Shown here: piece after piece, positions 34,330 through 42,673 of the stretch
How the letters are laid out: every line of letters starts with the position of its first letter
Numbering within the stretch: the stretch's first letter is position 1
Origin: a candidate division KSB1 bacterium
GTDB taxonomy: Bacteria > Zhuqueibacterota > Zhuqueibacteria > Residuimicrobiales > Krinioviventaceae
Direction: 5' to 3'
DNA: 64,000 bases
NCBI GenBank assembly: GCA_034521575.1
Contig: JAXHMJ010000001.1
Span: 487,789-551,788 of the forward strand
Made by a program: the position numbers and the translations under genes
The notes under the pieces: model-generated
What the model was told of the DNA's origin: nothing
What the model saw: only the letters and a program-made list of their open reading frames with translations
Databases searched by the model: none

Positions 34330-35172
34330 TTAAGCGTCCTCGGGTCCGTCAAAACTGATATCATCTGTCGAGTATTTTTGCAGATTCGGCTGGATCTCGT
34401 TGTATGCTTCCAGATTCATCTCGAGTTCGGTTTTGCCGAATTTGCCGGCAATTTCGAAATGAGGCTCGAACCAGTTTTTGACGGGAATCGACTTGATAAT
34501 CAATTTAGCATACAAGGTGATCGGGTGTTCACGTTTGCCTTTGAATTCGCGCTCGAAATTGATCAAGGCCATGCGCATATCTGAAAGATGCTTGATGCCG
34601 GTAGATTTGACCGTGAAAAGCACCGGGATGTTGAGTTGATGCTCGAAAAGCGCAATGGTGAACACTTCCTTGCACGTCGGCGCTTCGCGGTTCTGGCCGA
34701 ACATGGCGTAGGGACAGACCGGAATAAATTTCCCGGTTGCGTTCCGGGACGGTTGACCGTCGGCCATGAACGCCACACAAACCGGATGGTTCTCAGCATC
34801 AAATTTGTGTGTTGTTGAGGTTTTGGGGCTTTCGAGTCCACCGGTCGGCCAGAGCCCGTTATCTGATTTGCAGAGGGGTTCCGGGTTTTTGTCATCAGGA
34901 TCGAAGGGCGGCCAGAGCATACGGCTGTACTTGATGCCCAGGATACAGGCCTCAAGATGATCCAGCTGTTCGCCAATGTTGATACTGAACTTGCCGCGTT
35001 GCCACTCCGGGTGATCCTGTTTGGTTTGATCGGTTGCCAGATACTCGATGCGGGCGACCGGTACCTTGCTTGGAATTTGATTTGCAGCCTCGCCAAAGCT
35101 GTTTAAAGGATCATCGAGAGCAGCAGAAACAGCAGAGTTTTCGCGTCGGGTCAGGTCTTTGTTTTTAGCCAT
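34330..35172 (-). CDS. Uncharacterised phage recombination/replication protein (280 aa)
   Basis: The ATG at 35172 (MAKNKDLTRRENSAV) has AAGGAG seven bases upstream, better than the ATG at 35181. The middle has a Cys/Trp-rich region (MLWPPFDPDDKNPEPLCKSD, FIPVCPYAMFGQ), which could bind metal. It lies between a nuclease and a replication-type protein, where phages encode ssDNA-binding or annealing proteins. That role is inferred from position only. Confidence 0.45.
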   Translation of the reverse strand: MAKNKDLTRRENSAVSAALDDPLNSFGEAANQIPSKVPVARIEYLATDQTKQDHPEWQRGKFSINIGEQLDHLEACILGIKYSRMLWPPFDPDDKNPEPLCKSDNGLWPTGGLESPKTSTTHKFDAENHPVCVAFMADGQPSRNATGKFIPVCPYAMFGQNREAPTCKEVFTIALFEHQLNIPVLFTVKSTGIKHLSDMRMALINFEREFKGKREHPITLYAKLIIKSIPVKNWFEPHFEIAGKFGKTELEMNLEAYNEIQPNLQKYSTDDISFDGPEDA

Positions 35173-35195
35173 GATAAGCACTCCTTTGGGTTATG

Positions 35196-36173
35196 TTAAA
35201 TAATTGCGGTTTCGTTGAAAAAATCGTATAAAGCAGCCTCTCCGGCCTGACGTTGTGTATCAGCCGGCAGGCCTTCCTCGATGTTTTTACATGCATCATG
35301 CAAGTGACAGAATGCATTGCAGCTGCCGGACACACGCGGCGCCATGGGAAAAACATCGCGGCGGATTTGAGAGACGATTTTGCGGATGTTTTTCATGCCG
35401 AATTTGACCGTGTTGCTGTCGCGGTACGTGAATATTCTCGGGTCGCCCCGGAGGTCGCCCTTTTTGGCGGTGCCTGTGTTGCGTTTGTAGGGAAGCAAGT
35501 TCGGGAGATGATACCAGACACAGCGGGCGGGCAATTCGCCTATCTGCGTGTGATAAATTTCATTGCAGTCCGGATCATCAGGCAGACTAAAAAAACTGCC
35601 GCGAAGCATGGCAAAGGCATAAAGCGTAAACTGATATCCCCGATCGAGATATGATTGTCCGGGTTTAAAACTGCTGAATTTGAAATCCCAGAGTTCCAGG
35701 GTGCCATCGTCGGCAATCCGGATCTGATCGACCGAACCGGCGTAATGTGTGCGGTAATACGTGACGTCGAATTCAGATTCCGTCATCAAGACGTTCGCAT
35801 TAAGATTATGCTCCTGGCCGGTGTAATTGTAAAAAACAGTTTGAGCGTCTGAGAGCAAATGATCCTGATCGTGTTTTCCCCACTCCCACATGACCGGCGG
35901 GATCGGACCCTCTTTATGGGCCAGTGTCATGGGATCATTGCCCTTGATGGTCTCGTGAAAATAATGCAGGAAAAAATTGTCGCAAAATTGGCGATCCATT
36001 AGTTTCTGACCGTGTTTGTGCCATATTTCAATAGCCCAGTGCAGGGCCGACCCTGTGACCGCGTTGGGATGCCGTCCAGGCTCCGGCTGTCTGAGCTTTT
36101 TGCGCAGAAAAAACTGCATCGGACAGGTCAGATAAAGCCCGATATCCGATTGGTGCATGGTTCCGACGTCCAT
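35196..36173 (-). CDS. PD-(D/E)XK nuclease with predicted Fe-S cluster (Cas4/RecB-like)
   Basis: A 325-residue RecB-family nuclease. The core is AGSVDQIRIADDGTLELWDF followed by KFSS (the D...ExK-like catalytic set), with the QFTLYAFAM helix (the QhxxY element). Four Cys suit an Fe-S cluster as in Cas4/AddB: one near the N-terminus (LTCPMQFF) and three near the C-terminus (SCNAFCHLHDAC). ATG with GGGAG upstream. In phages such nucleases serve recombination and replication. Confidence 0.82.
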   Translation of the reverse strand: MDVGTMHQSDIGLYLTCPMQFFLRKKLRQPEPGRHPNAVTGSALHWAIEIWHKHGQKLMDRQFCDNFFLHYFHETIKGNDPMTLAHKEGPIPPVMWEWGKHDQDHLLSDAQTVFYNYTGQEHNLNANVLMTESEFDVTYYRTHYAGSVDQIRIADDGTLELWDFKFSSFKPGQSYLDRGYQFTLYAFAMLRGSFFSLPDDPDCNEIYHTQIGELPARCVWYHLPNLLPYKRNTGTAKKGDLRGDPRIFTYRDSNTVKFGMKNIRKIVSQIRRDVFPMAPRVSGSCNAFCHLHDACKNIEEGLPADTQRQAGEAALYDFFNETAII

Positions 36174-36201
36174 GATATTACTCCCTAATTGATTTTATAG
36201 A

Positions 36202-36465
36202 TTAGTTGAGATGATCGATCTCAACGCTGAATTTCTTTGCTTGCTCGCCCTGGATCTCGTTTTCTTTATTGCCCCACCATGCGGGCGAAGGGGAATCCAG
36301 CCAATTATCAATCTGAATCCGGCTCCTGCAGGTTGGAGTTTTTAGGGCCGGAAACGTATGATCATGCGCTATAACCTTCAAGAGGGCATTGCGGCTGATC
36401 CCCAGGTATTCACAGCACTCTTTAAAATTGAGAAGCTGTATTTTTTTATTGCTATTTTGAAACAT
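36202..36465 (-). CDS. Excisionase/MerR-type HTH protein (87 aa)
   Basis: From MFQNSNKKIQLLNFKECCEY it has a winged-HTH_17 pattern: YLGISRNALLKVIAHDHTFP and RIQIDNWL. Such proteins act as recombination directionality factors or small repressors. The upstream extension to 36510 is hydrophobic and lacks a ribosome site. Confidence 0.6.
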   Translation of the reverse strand: MFQNSNKKIQLLNFKECCEYLGISRNALLKVIAHDHTFPALKTPTCRSRIQIDNWLDSPSPAWWGNKENEIQGEQAKKFSVEIDHLN

Positions 36466-36513
36466 AATGAATAAATTGGTAACAAGATGAAATAAATAGA
36501 AACAATACAATGT

Positions 36514-36699
36514 TTACGAATTAACCGGCTGCGGCTGTTTAAGGGCTTTGACATCAGACCGAGCAACGATGGTTTGATTCAGGCGCCGATATTTTTGTAA
36601 CCTGCCGTTTTTGATAAGGTTATAAACGGATCGCACAGAGCTGTAACCGAGTTCTTTTTGTGCTTCAGGTAACGTTAAAAAGTCGTTTTGGCTTGACAT
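36514..36699 (-). CDS. Excisionase-like HTH_17 protein (61 aa)
   Basis: It starts MSSQNDFLTLPEAQKELGYS with GGAGGC upstream. The pattern LTLPEAQKELGYSSVRSVYN, KNGRLQKYRRLNQTIVARSD is the DNA-binding wing of excisionases. It is the first gene of the leftward operon, opposite the integrase, as for a recombination directionality factor. Confidence 0.72.
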   Translation of the reverse strand: MSSQNDFLTLPEAQKELGYSSVRSVYNLIKNGRLQKYRRLNQTIVARSDVKALKQPQPVNS

Positions 36700-36771
36700 G
36701 CGGCCTCCGGGAGTTAATAATTGTTCAATGGATTTAAATGGTACATTGTAATATTTAATGAAACTGTATGC

Positions 36772-36800
36772 AACATATAAAAGTTTTAAATTAATGTCAA
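36772..36800 (-). promoter_or_regulatory. Leftward early promoter of the island
   Basis: On the minus strand TTGACA (36795-36800) and TATGTT (36772-36777) are separated by 17 bases, a near-consensus sigma-70 promoter pointing at the leftward operon. GAAAC/GTTTC words repeat just upstream (36812-36830) and could be operator sites for the divergently encoded HTH regulator at 36873. Confidence 0.7.
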
Positions 36801-36872
36801 GTAATTTCTGAAACGTCATGAAACAAACTGAACCAAGGGGAGTCATGAGGAAACGGAAAAGTGAGGTGAAAC

Positions 36873-37397
36873 ATGGATTTAGACGGAAAAATGTTTGCAG
36901 AGGAGTTGAACAAAGTATTGTTACAGGAAGGGATGTTTCACACGGAGGTGGCGGCTAAAGCAGGAATAAGCAGAACCACCATGTGGCGGTATATACAGGG
37001 GAAAAGAGACAGGGTGTCCAGAAAAAATGCAATAAAAATTGCAAATGCATTGGGGTATCATCTGCAGGTCAATGGCAGAAAATGCTATTTAATCAAAAAC
37101 AAAGTGATCCAAGATAAAACAGATAAAGTGTATATAAAAAGTGATGCCGAGAACAAGACTATCGGGGGGTGCCTGGATATGCTTAAAGATATGGATTATC
37201 GGAAGATTACAGAGTGTGAAAAGCTGCTCGGGTTTATTGCGCGATTGGACGAGTATGAAATGATAGAGCTGTCAAGATTGATCGATATGCTAAAAGAGGA
37301 AAAAAACAAAAAAATGCTTGTTGAAAAATTGAGAGCATTGGTAACCCTCGTCATGCCCTACGAAGCAATAAAAATGGGAGAGAACCATGAAAGCTAA
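36873..37397 (+). CDS. Cro/CI-like HTH transcriptional regulator
   Basis: A 174-residue regulator. The HTH is EVAAKAGISRTTMWRYIQGK (residues about 22-45) followed by KNAIKIANALGYHL. The rest is helical and charged, with no peptidase dyad, so it is not a LexA/CI-type self-cleaving repressor. It is divergent from the leftward operon and overlaps the integrase gene by 11 bases, so it likely controls lysogeny-like maintenance and integrase expression together. Confidence 0.78.
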   Translation: MDLDGKMFAEELNKVLLQEGMFHTEVAAKAGISRTTMWRYIQGKRDRVSRKNAIKIANALGYHLQVNGRKCYLIKNKVIQDKTDKVYIKSDAENKTIGGCLDMLKDMDYRKITECEKLLGFIARLDEYEMIELSRLIDMLKEEKNKKMLVEKLRALVTLVMPYEAIKMGENHES

Positions 37398-38559
37398 AAG
37401 CGCCTATTTGGAAAAGGGTAGAAAATATCCCTCGATAAAAGTTTTCTACGCTGACGGATCCCAGAGAAGAATTTCGAAAAAATGTTCCTGGGAATACATG
37501 GAACAATTGTATCTGGTCGTCAGGGATCAGATTGCTGCCGGCACGTTCAAGATTGAAAATTATCGCGAACGATCCGCGACATCAAAAACGCTGGGGGAGG
37601 CTGCAATATTTTTTATCTCGCATCGGGAAAGGCAAAAGGAATTAGGAGAAATAGCCAAAGGCACATTAGAAAGTGATATACTGGCCTTGAAAAAATTCAT
37701 AAAAGTAATGGGCAAAAATCTGGATGTTCAGAAAATAGAGCAAGATGAAATCAGAGAATTTGCCTTGAGAATGACAAAAGATGAAAGAACAAAGCATGGC
37801 AAACCCTATAAAATGGAAACGATCAAGGGGCATTTGAGACATGTCTCCATATTTTTCAACTGGGCGCTTGAAAAAGGATATGCCCAAAAAAACCCGATAA
37901 TTGGACAAATAAGAAAACTGGGAAAAAGTACAGAAGAAAAAAAGCGCAGGTATTTACTTCGCGAGGAAGTCGAGTTGTTGCGGAAATATTATGCAGAAAA
38001 ACCGGCCTGGCAGCTGGATGTGTTTAATTTTGCTCTGTGGACGAGCGCGCGGGAATCGGAAATACTGGATATTAAAGTTCAGGATTATCTGGTTATCCCT
38101 CAGCAGGATCATGTCGTGCGGGTGATCAAGATAAAGGGAAAAGGAAACAAGGTTCGGCATATTCCACTTTATAGAATATGTGCTGAAATGCTGGAAAAAA
38201 GAATCAATATACTAAAAAATGAAAAAAAACTGAAAGAGCATATCCTTTATATGAAATTGGATCAGAACAAACAGAGAGCCATTCAAAGAGCAAAAGACGG
38301 ATATATATTTTTCGAGATTGGCAATCGAAACACAGTTTCGGAATCGTTCCGGGTGGCAAGACGAGACCTCGGCCTCCCCGAGCAAATAACGTTTCACTCG
38401 ACGCGGCACTCCGTGGCCACGGATCAGTTGACGCAGGGCACCGATATAAAAACCGTCTCCGCCTTTCTGGGTCACGCGGATGTGCGCACAACGGAGATTT
38501 ATGGGAAAATTGTAGATCAAAAGCTGCAAGAGATCATGGAGCATACAAAGCCGATATAA
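37387..38559 (+). CDS. Tyrosine recombinase, phage integrase family
   Basis: A 390-residue integrase. N-terminal arm and core-binding domains (GTLESDILALKKFIKVMGKN), catalytic Arg in WTSARESEILDIK, Lys in IKGKGNKVRHIPL, HSTRHSVAT (H-x-x-R), LGHADVRTT and the nucleophile in EIYGKI. It is encoded after and overlapping the regulator, at the right edge of the island, so the attachment site is expected within the next few hundred bases. No direct repeat could be matched by eye. Confidence 0.9.
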   Translation: MKAKSAYLEKGRKYPSIKVFYADGSQRRISKKCSWEYMEQLYLVVRDQIAAGTFKIENYRERSATSKTLGEAAIFFISHRERQKELGEIAKGTLESDILALKKFIKVMGKNLDVQKIEQDEIREFALRMTKDERTKHGKPYKMETIKGHLRHVSIFFNWALEKGYAQKNPIIGQIRKLGKSTEEKKRRYLLREEVELLRKYYAEKPAWQLDVFNFALWTSARESEILDIKVQDYLVIPQQDHVVRVIKIKGKGNKVRHIPLYRICAEMLEKRINILKNEKKLKEHILYMKLDQNKQRAIQRAKDGYIFFEIGNRNTVSESFRVARRDLGLPEQITFHSTRHSVATDQLTQGTDIKTVSAFLGHADVRTTEIYGKIVDQKLQEIMEHTKPI

Positions 38560-38792
38560 TCCGATACTTATTTTGGGAAAAATGTGGGAAATGTGGAAAA
38601 ATATAAAATTACCGTAAGCTCATAAAAACCCTGGGAAATATGGGGGAAATATTCGAGGGTAAAAATGGGATAAAATGGGTGTTTTTGGGGGCTTGGGTGG
38701 GGGTTGATTGTTGATCAAGTCTATTAAAAATAGGTGGTTGTGTGTGGTGTGGGTGCAATATCCGCGATGCTGCCGTGCAGCCCTCTATGTTC

Positions 38793-38900
38793 TTTGTCGT
38801 ACAGCTTGGCTGCTGTGCGACAAATGGGAGGGGCAGGAACGAGCCTTTTTCAGGAGTGTGCCGCTCTCACTCGTCGCACAATTGAGAATTGTACGACGAG
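38793..38900. repeat. REP-like double hairpin, copy 1
   Basis: Hairpin one is TTTGTCGTACAGC / GCTGTGCGACAAA (38793-38824). Hairpin two is CTCGTCGCACAATT / AATTGTACGACGAG (38870-38900). The unit GTGCCGCT-TCACTCGTCGCACAA between them recurs at 39085-39116, and CTCGTCGTACAAT recurs at 57207. Confidence 0.7.
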
Positions 38901-39032
38901 GCCCGGAAGTAGGGCGGGATTGTAACGAATTTTCATCAAACCTGGATAAAGCCGAATGACAAACCCACCCTTCCTTTGCATTTTCAGACCTTTCGACTTT
39001 TATTTGCCTTTTCCCATAATACTCTGTTTTTT

Positions 39033-39116
39033 ATCGTACAGCTTTCCGCGTTGCGACAACTGGAAGAGGCAGGGCCTAGCCTTTATCAGGATTGTGCCGC
39101 TGTCACTCGTCGCACA
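39033..39116. repeat. REP-like hairpin, degenerate copy 2
   Basis: It has the same order as copy 1: TCGTACAGC, GCGACA, a GAAGAGGCAGG block and GCCGCTGTCACTCGTCGCAC. The second hairpin has lost its 3' arm. Confidence 0.6.
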
Positions 39117-39271
39117 AAACAACCACAATCCCCGGAGGGGATTTACAATTTTACTGCAAAACTGCAAATTAGTATAGTTGCCGATCCAGGGAGATCACTA
39201 TTTTTTCATAGAGTTCCGCTGTCTCGCATCAATGCATCATTCGACTTTCAAACCTCTCTTTGATTTTACCC

Positions 39272-39325
39272 TTGACAGTGCCGGGAAATGTTCTTATATT
39301 TAATTCATTCAATGAATGAATTAAA
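39272..39325 (+). promoter_or_regulatory. Sigma-70 promoter with palindromic ROK-type operator
   Basis: TTGACA at 39272-39277 and TATATT at 39295-39300 are 17 bases apart. Directly overlapping the -10 end and the expected start is TTTAATTCATTC-AAT-GAATGAATTAAA (39299-39325), 12-base perfect arms. The operon's own ROK regulator (42663) is the likely ligand-responsive binder, which would give autoregulation (inference). Confidence 0.82.
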
Positions 39326-39336
39326 TTAAGGTTTGT

Positions 39337-41697
39337 ATGGCTGATCAGGGTTTTAAATCCACGTCTCTACCGGAACAACGGGCGCTGCAGCATTCCGGGT
39401 ACGAATTTATTTATCAGGATACGGAAAAAATCCCCGTGGTCGAAGTCGATAATGTGCCGCTTTTGGGCAAACTGGCCGCACTGCGGTTTCTGGAGTGGGT
39501 ACAGACCCATCCCGGCGGAGTGATTTCCCTGCCGGCCGGACAATCGTCAGATTATTTTATCAGCTGGGTTCAGTATTATTGGGTACATTGGAACAAGACC
39601 GATGTGCAGAGGGATTTGGCGCTGAACGGACTGGATCCGGAACATAAACCCCGGATGCAAAGTCTGCATTTTGTGCAAATGAGTGAATTTTATCCGATCC
39701 ATCCGGACCAGGAGAACAGTTTTTACTATTTTGTGCATACGCACTATATAGAGGGGTTCGGACTGGATCCGCGGAAAGCGTTGCTGATGGACTGTTATAA
39801 TCTAGGGATTCCGAACCACATGAGTGTTGAACAGGTCTTTCCGAATAGCAAAGTAGACCTGACTCTGCGCTCGCGACAACCTGAGAACAAACAGGAACGG
39901 CTGCGGAAACAGGTCATTGAACGCATTGATCAGTTTTGCACGGATTATGAAACCCGCATCCGCGATCTGGGCGGCATCGGTTTTTTCCTCGGCGGCATTG
40001 GTCCGGACGGGCATGCCGCATTCAATATCCGTGGTTCGGATTTTTATTCCACCACCCGTCTGACGCCCGCCAATTACGAGACCCAGGCCGCTGCGGCTTC
40101 GGCGCTCGGCGGCATCGAAGTCGCCCGCAATCGTTTGGTGATCACCATCGGTTTGTCCACGTTAACCTATTGCCGCGATGCCGCAGCGATCATTATCGCT
40201 GCCGGGGAAGCCAAAGCACAGACCGTTGCCGGTGCTGTGGAACATGAACCGTCAAATCAGTATCCGGCCACTGTGCTGCAGCGTCTGCCTCATGCCCGAT
40301 TTTATCTGACACACGGTGCGGCCTCATGTCTGAAAGAACGCCGTTATGTCGACTTGCACACCTCCGGGACGATTACCCGTGAACAAATCGAAGAGGTGAT
40401 CATTGATCTTGCTGCAAGCAAACGCAAACGTATCCGGGATCTCAACGAGGCGGATGTGCAGTCCGACCGCTTTGCCGCATTGTTGTTGCAGCGTACCCGG
40501 CAGGCTTTTGATGACCTGAAATCCGGTGTTGAACAGCATCTCATCGAAAAGATCGCTGCCGGCACCCGCGAAATCCATGGCAAAACCTTTATGCACACAG
40601 CGCCGCATCACGATGATATCATGCTGGGATATCTGCCGTATATTTATCATCTGGTGCGTTCTCCGGAAAATACCCATTATTTTAATTATATGACCAGTGG
40701 ATTTCATGCGGTGACCAACCAGTATATGCTGGATCTACTGCAGTCCCTTTCGGCTTATATGCGCACCCCGGATTATGAACGGCGTGCGGCTGAGCAGTAT
40801 TTCACGAATCACAATCCTATTTATCGTCACCGGGACGTGTATCATTATCTGGATGGCGTGGCCGGTCATCATCAAACCCTGAAACGGGAAGCGGTGTCGC
40901 GTCGTTTGCTGCGCAATCTGAATCAGCTGTATGGTGAGGATATCCCGCAGCTGCGACGGCGCATCAATGAGCTGAAAGCCTATTTTCAATCCGCCTATCC
41001 CGGCAAAACAGACCCGGAACCTGTACAGAAACTCAAAGGCATGATCCGGGAATGGGAAGCGGATTTGCTGTGGGCGCATCTGGGATTCGATTCGCGTTCC
41101 GTCAATCATTTGCGGCTTGGATTTTATCAGGATGATGTGTTTGCCCGGGAACCGGATATGGAACGCGATGTACAGCCGATACTCGATTTGCTGCGCCAAA
41201 TTCAGCCTGATGTGATGACCGTGGCGTTTGATCCTGAAGGCAGCGGTCCGGATACCCATTACAAAGTGCTGCAGGCGGCCGCTATAGCGCTACGGCGCTA
41301 TGAAAAAAAAGATCGTAAAAATATCGAGATCTGGGGGTATCGGAATGTCTGGTACCGGTTCCATCCGTCCGAAGCGGATGTGTTTGTGCCGGTTTCTTTG
41401 AATTCATTGGCCATTCTCGAAAACACGTTTTACAACGCGTTCGGCTCGCAGCGCAATGCGTCGTTTCCCAGTCCGGAACTGGATGGACCGTTTTCCAGAC
41501 TGGCGCAGAGAATTCAGGCGGAACAGTTTTATACGCTGAAAACCTGTCTGGGACAGGATTTCTTTAATGAAAATCAGCATCCGCGCATCCGCGCCATGCA
41601 CGGCCTGTGTTACATCAAAACCATGAATATCGATGAATTTTGCAGACAAACCAGCACGCTCAAACAAAGAATGCAATTCAAGGATGCTCCTAATTGA
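39337..41697 (+). CDS. Glucosamine-6-phosphate deaminase-like / PIG-L deacetylase fusion
   Basis: A 786-residue two-domain protein. Residues about 40-370 are NagB-like, with GGIGPDGHAAFNIRGSDF as the active-site loop. Residues about 420 to the end are a PIG-L/LmbE-type deacetylase with the metal motif HTAPHHDDIMLGYL. Such fusions occur in FCB bacteria. They suggest coupled N-deacetylation and deamination of an amino sugar-6-phosphate. First gene of the operon, behind a strong promoter; its stop lies just before the ROK kinase start. Confidence 0.88.
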   Translation: MADQGFKSTSLPEQRALQHSGYEFIYQDTEKIPVVEVDNVPLLGKLAALRFLEWVQTHPGGVISLPAGQSSDYFISWVQYYWVHWNKTDVQRDLALNGLDPEHKPRMQSLHFVQMSEFYPIHPDQENSFYYFVHTHYIEGFGLDPRKALLMDCYNLGIPNHMSVEQVFPNSKVDLTLRSRQPENKQERLRKQVIERIDQFCTDYETRIRDLGGIGFFLGGIGPDGHAAFNIRGSDFYSTTRLTPANYETQAAAASALGGIEVARNRLVITIGLSTLTYCRDAAAIIIAAGEAKAQTVAGAVEHEPSNQYPATVLQRLPHARFYLTHGAASCLKERRYVDLHTSGTITREQIEEVIIDLAASKRKRIRDLNEADVQSDRFAALLLQRTRQAFDDLKSGVEQHLIEKIAAGTREIHGKTFMHTAPHHDDIMLGYLPYIYHLVRSPENTHYFNYMTSGFHAVTNQYMLDLLQSLSAYMRTPDYERRAAEQYFTNHNPIYRHRDVYHYLDGVAGHHQTLKREAVSRRLLRNLNQLYGEDIPQLRRRINELKAYFQSAYPGKTDPEPVQKLKGMIREWEADLLWAHLGFDSRSVNHLRLGFYQDDVFAREPDMERDVQPILDLLRQIQPDVMTVAFDPEGSGPDTHYKVLQAAAIALRRYEKKDRKNIEIWGYRNVWYRFHPSEADVFVPVSLNSLAILENTFYNAFGSQRNASFPSPELDGPFSRLAQRIQAEQFYTLKTCLGQDFFNENQHPRIRAMHGLCYIKTMNIDEFCRQTSTLKQRMQFKDAPN

Positions 41698-41699
41698 CG

Positions 41700-42146
41700 A
41701 TGCTGAATCCGAAAACAGATTGTGTCGCTGGAATAGATATCGGCGGCACCACCACGGCTTTCGCATTGTTGAATCCAAAGGGCGAGGTGCTGAACACAGA
41801 TTCGATCAGAACCCGGCCCGAACAGGGACTGGAATCTCTGCTTTTCCGTGTGTCCGATGATCTGAGCAAATGTCTAAACGCCATGCCGCCGGTGAATTTG
41901 CGCGGTATCGGTGTGGGAATAGCCGGTCTGGTGGATGCGGAGGCGGGTGTCTTGACATACGCGGCCAATTTACCCGGATGGGAGAAGAGTCGCATTGTTG
42001 AACGCTTTAGCGAATATTTTCAGGTACCGGTTTCTCTTGAAAACGATGCCAATGCCGCTGGGTTAGGAGAGTATGCCTACGGAGCCGGTGAACGCCGCGA
42101 TTCATTGCTCATGGTGACGCTGGGAACCGGGTGGGCGGCGGACTGA
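41700..42146 (+). CDS. ROK-family sugar kinase, N-terminal part
   Basis: ATP-binding CVAGIDIGGTTTAFALLNPK at the N-terminus and the substrate/catalytic region VSLENDANAAGLGEYAYGAG. The frame fails inside the invariant TLGTGxGGG motif: the sequence reads ACCGGGTGGGC where ACC GGG GTG GGC is required. One missing G at 42129-42131 separates it from 42131-42673. Unbroken, the gene is 41700-42673, about 324 residues, with a likely amino-sugar or hexose kinase role. Confidence 0.85.
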   Translation: MLNPKTDCVAGIDIGGTTTAFALLNPKGEVLNTDSIRTRPEQGLESLLFRVSDDLSKCLNAMPPVNLRGIGVGIAGLVDAEAGVLTYAANLPGWEKSRIVERFSEYFQVPVSLENDANAAGLGEYAYGAGERRDSLLMVTLGTGWAAD

Positions 42147-42673
42147 TTTTGAACGGCAGCGTTTATCGCGGTGTTAACGGGCTGGCCGGAGAACTGGGGC
42201 ATAATTGTATTGATCCGAACGGTCCGGTGTGCCCCTGCGGCCGGCGCGGCTGTCTGGAGGCGTTTATCGGGCAGTCCGCTCTGGTTCAGCGCTACCACGT
42301 GTTGTACCGAACGGCATTTCCTGACGAGTCCGAATCCGATCTCTGTGAATCCACCCGGGAGATCAGCGCAGCCGCGAGTTCAGGCGACCGGATCGCGCTT
42401 CAGCTCTATCAGGAAATTGGTGAGCATCTGGCTCTGGGATTGAGTCATGCCCTGAATCTTTTAGATGTTGAACGTATTGTTCTCGGAGGCGGCGTGGCAA
42501 ACGCGGCGCCGTATTTTTTACCAGCCACCCGGCGCGTTTTGAACGAATTATTGTTGGATCGCCGCATCAGACCGCAGGTGGTACGGGCTGAACTGGGTGA
42601 TCAGGCCGGATCATTCGGGCGCCGGGTTTTTGGTTTTGAACAGGTTGTCTATAGGATAATATATGCTCTTTGA
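42131..42673 (+). CDS. ROK-family sugar kinase, C-terminal part
   Basis: It continues from the break with GGGLILNGSVYRGVNGLAGE, the Zn motif CPCGRRGCLEAF and the C-terminal IVLGGGVANAAP. Both ROK signature halves are intact, so the protein is probably functional and the break is a sequence error. It overlaps the start of the ROK regulator gene by 11 bases. Confidence 0.85.
   Translation: MGGGLILNGSVYRGVNGLAGELGHNCIDPNGPVCPCGRRGCLEAFIGQSALVQRYHVLYRTAFPDESESDLCESTREISAAASSGDRIALQLYQEIGEHLALGLSHALNLLDVERIVLGGGVANAAPYFLPATRRVLNELLLDRRIRPQVVRAELGDQAGSFGRRVFGFEQVVYRIIYAL

Larger units (their letters stand above)
38560..39271. other. Noncoding gap between island integrase and amino-sugar operon
   Basis: About 700 bases without a supported gene. 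The first 150 are G/A-rich and probably include the island's right end. The remainder contains two copies of a dispersed hairpin repeat (see 38793 and 39033). Small open frames here only read through those repeats. Confidence 0.55.

Noticed and set aside
7430..38600. Diversity-generating retroelement, retron, CRISPR array or tRNA in the island
   Set aside because: No reverse transcriptase motif, no repeat-spacer series and no tRNA-like T-loop was found on either strand.
38560..38720. Attachment-site repeat matching the left side of the island
   Set aside because: G-rich stretches near 11540 and 38670 look alike, but no exact shared word long enough to call an att core was found.
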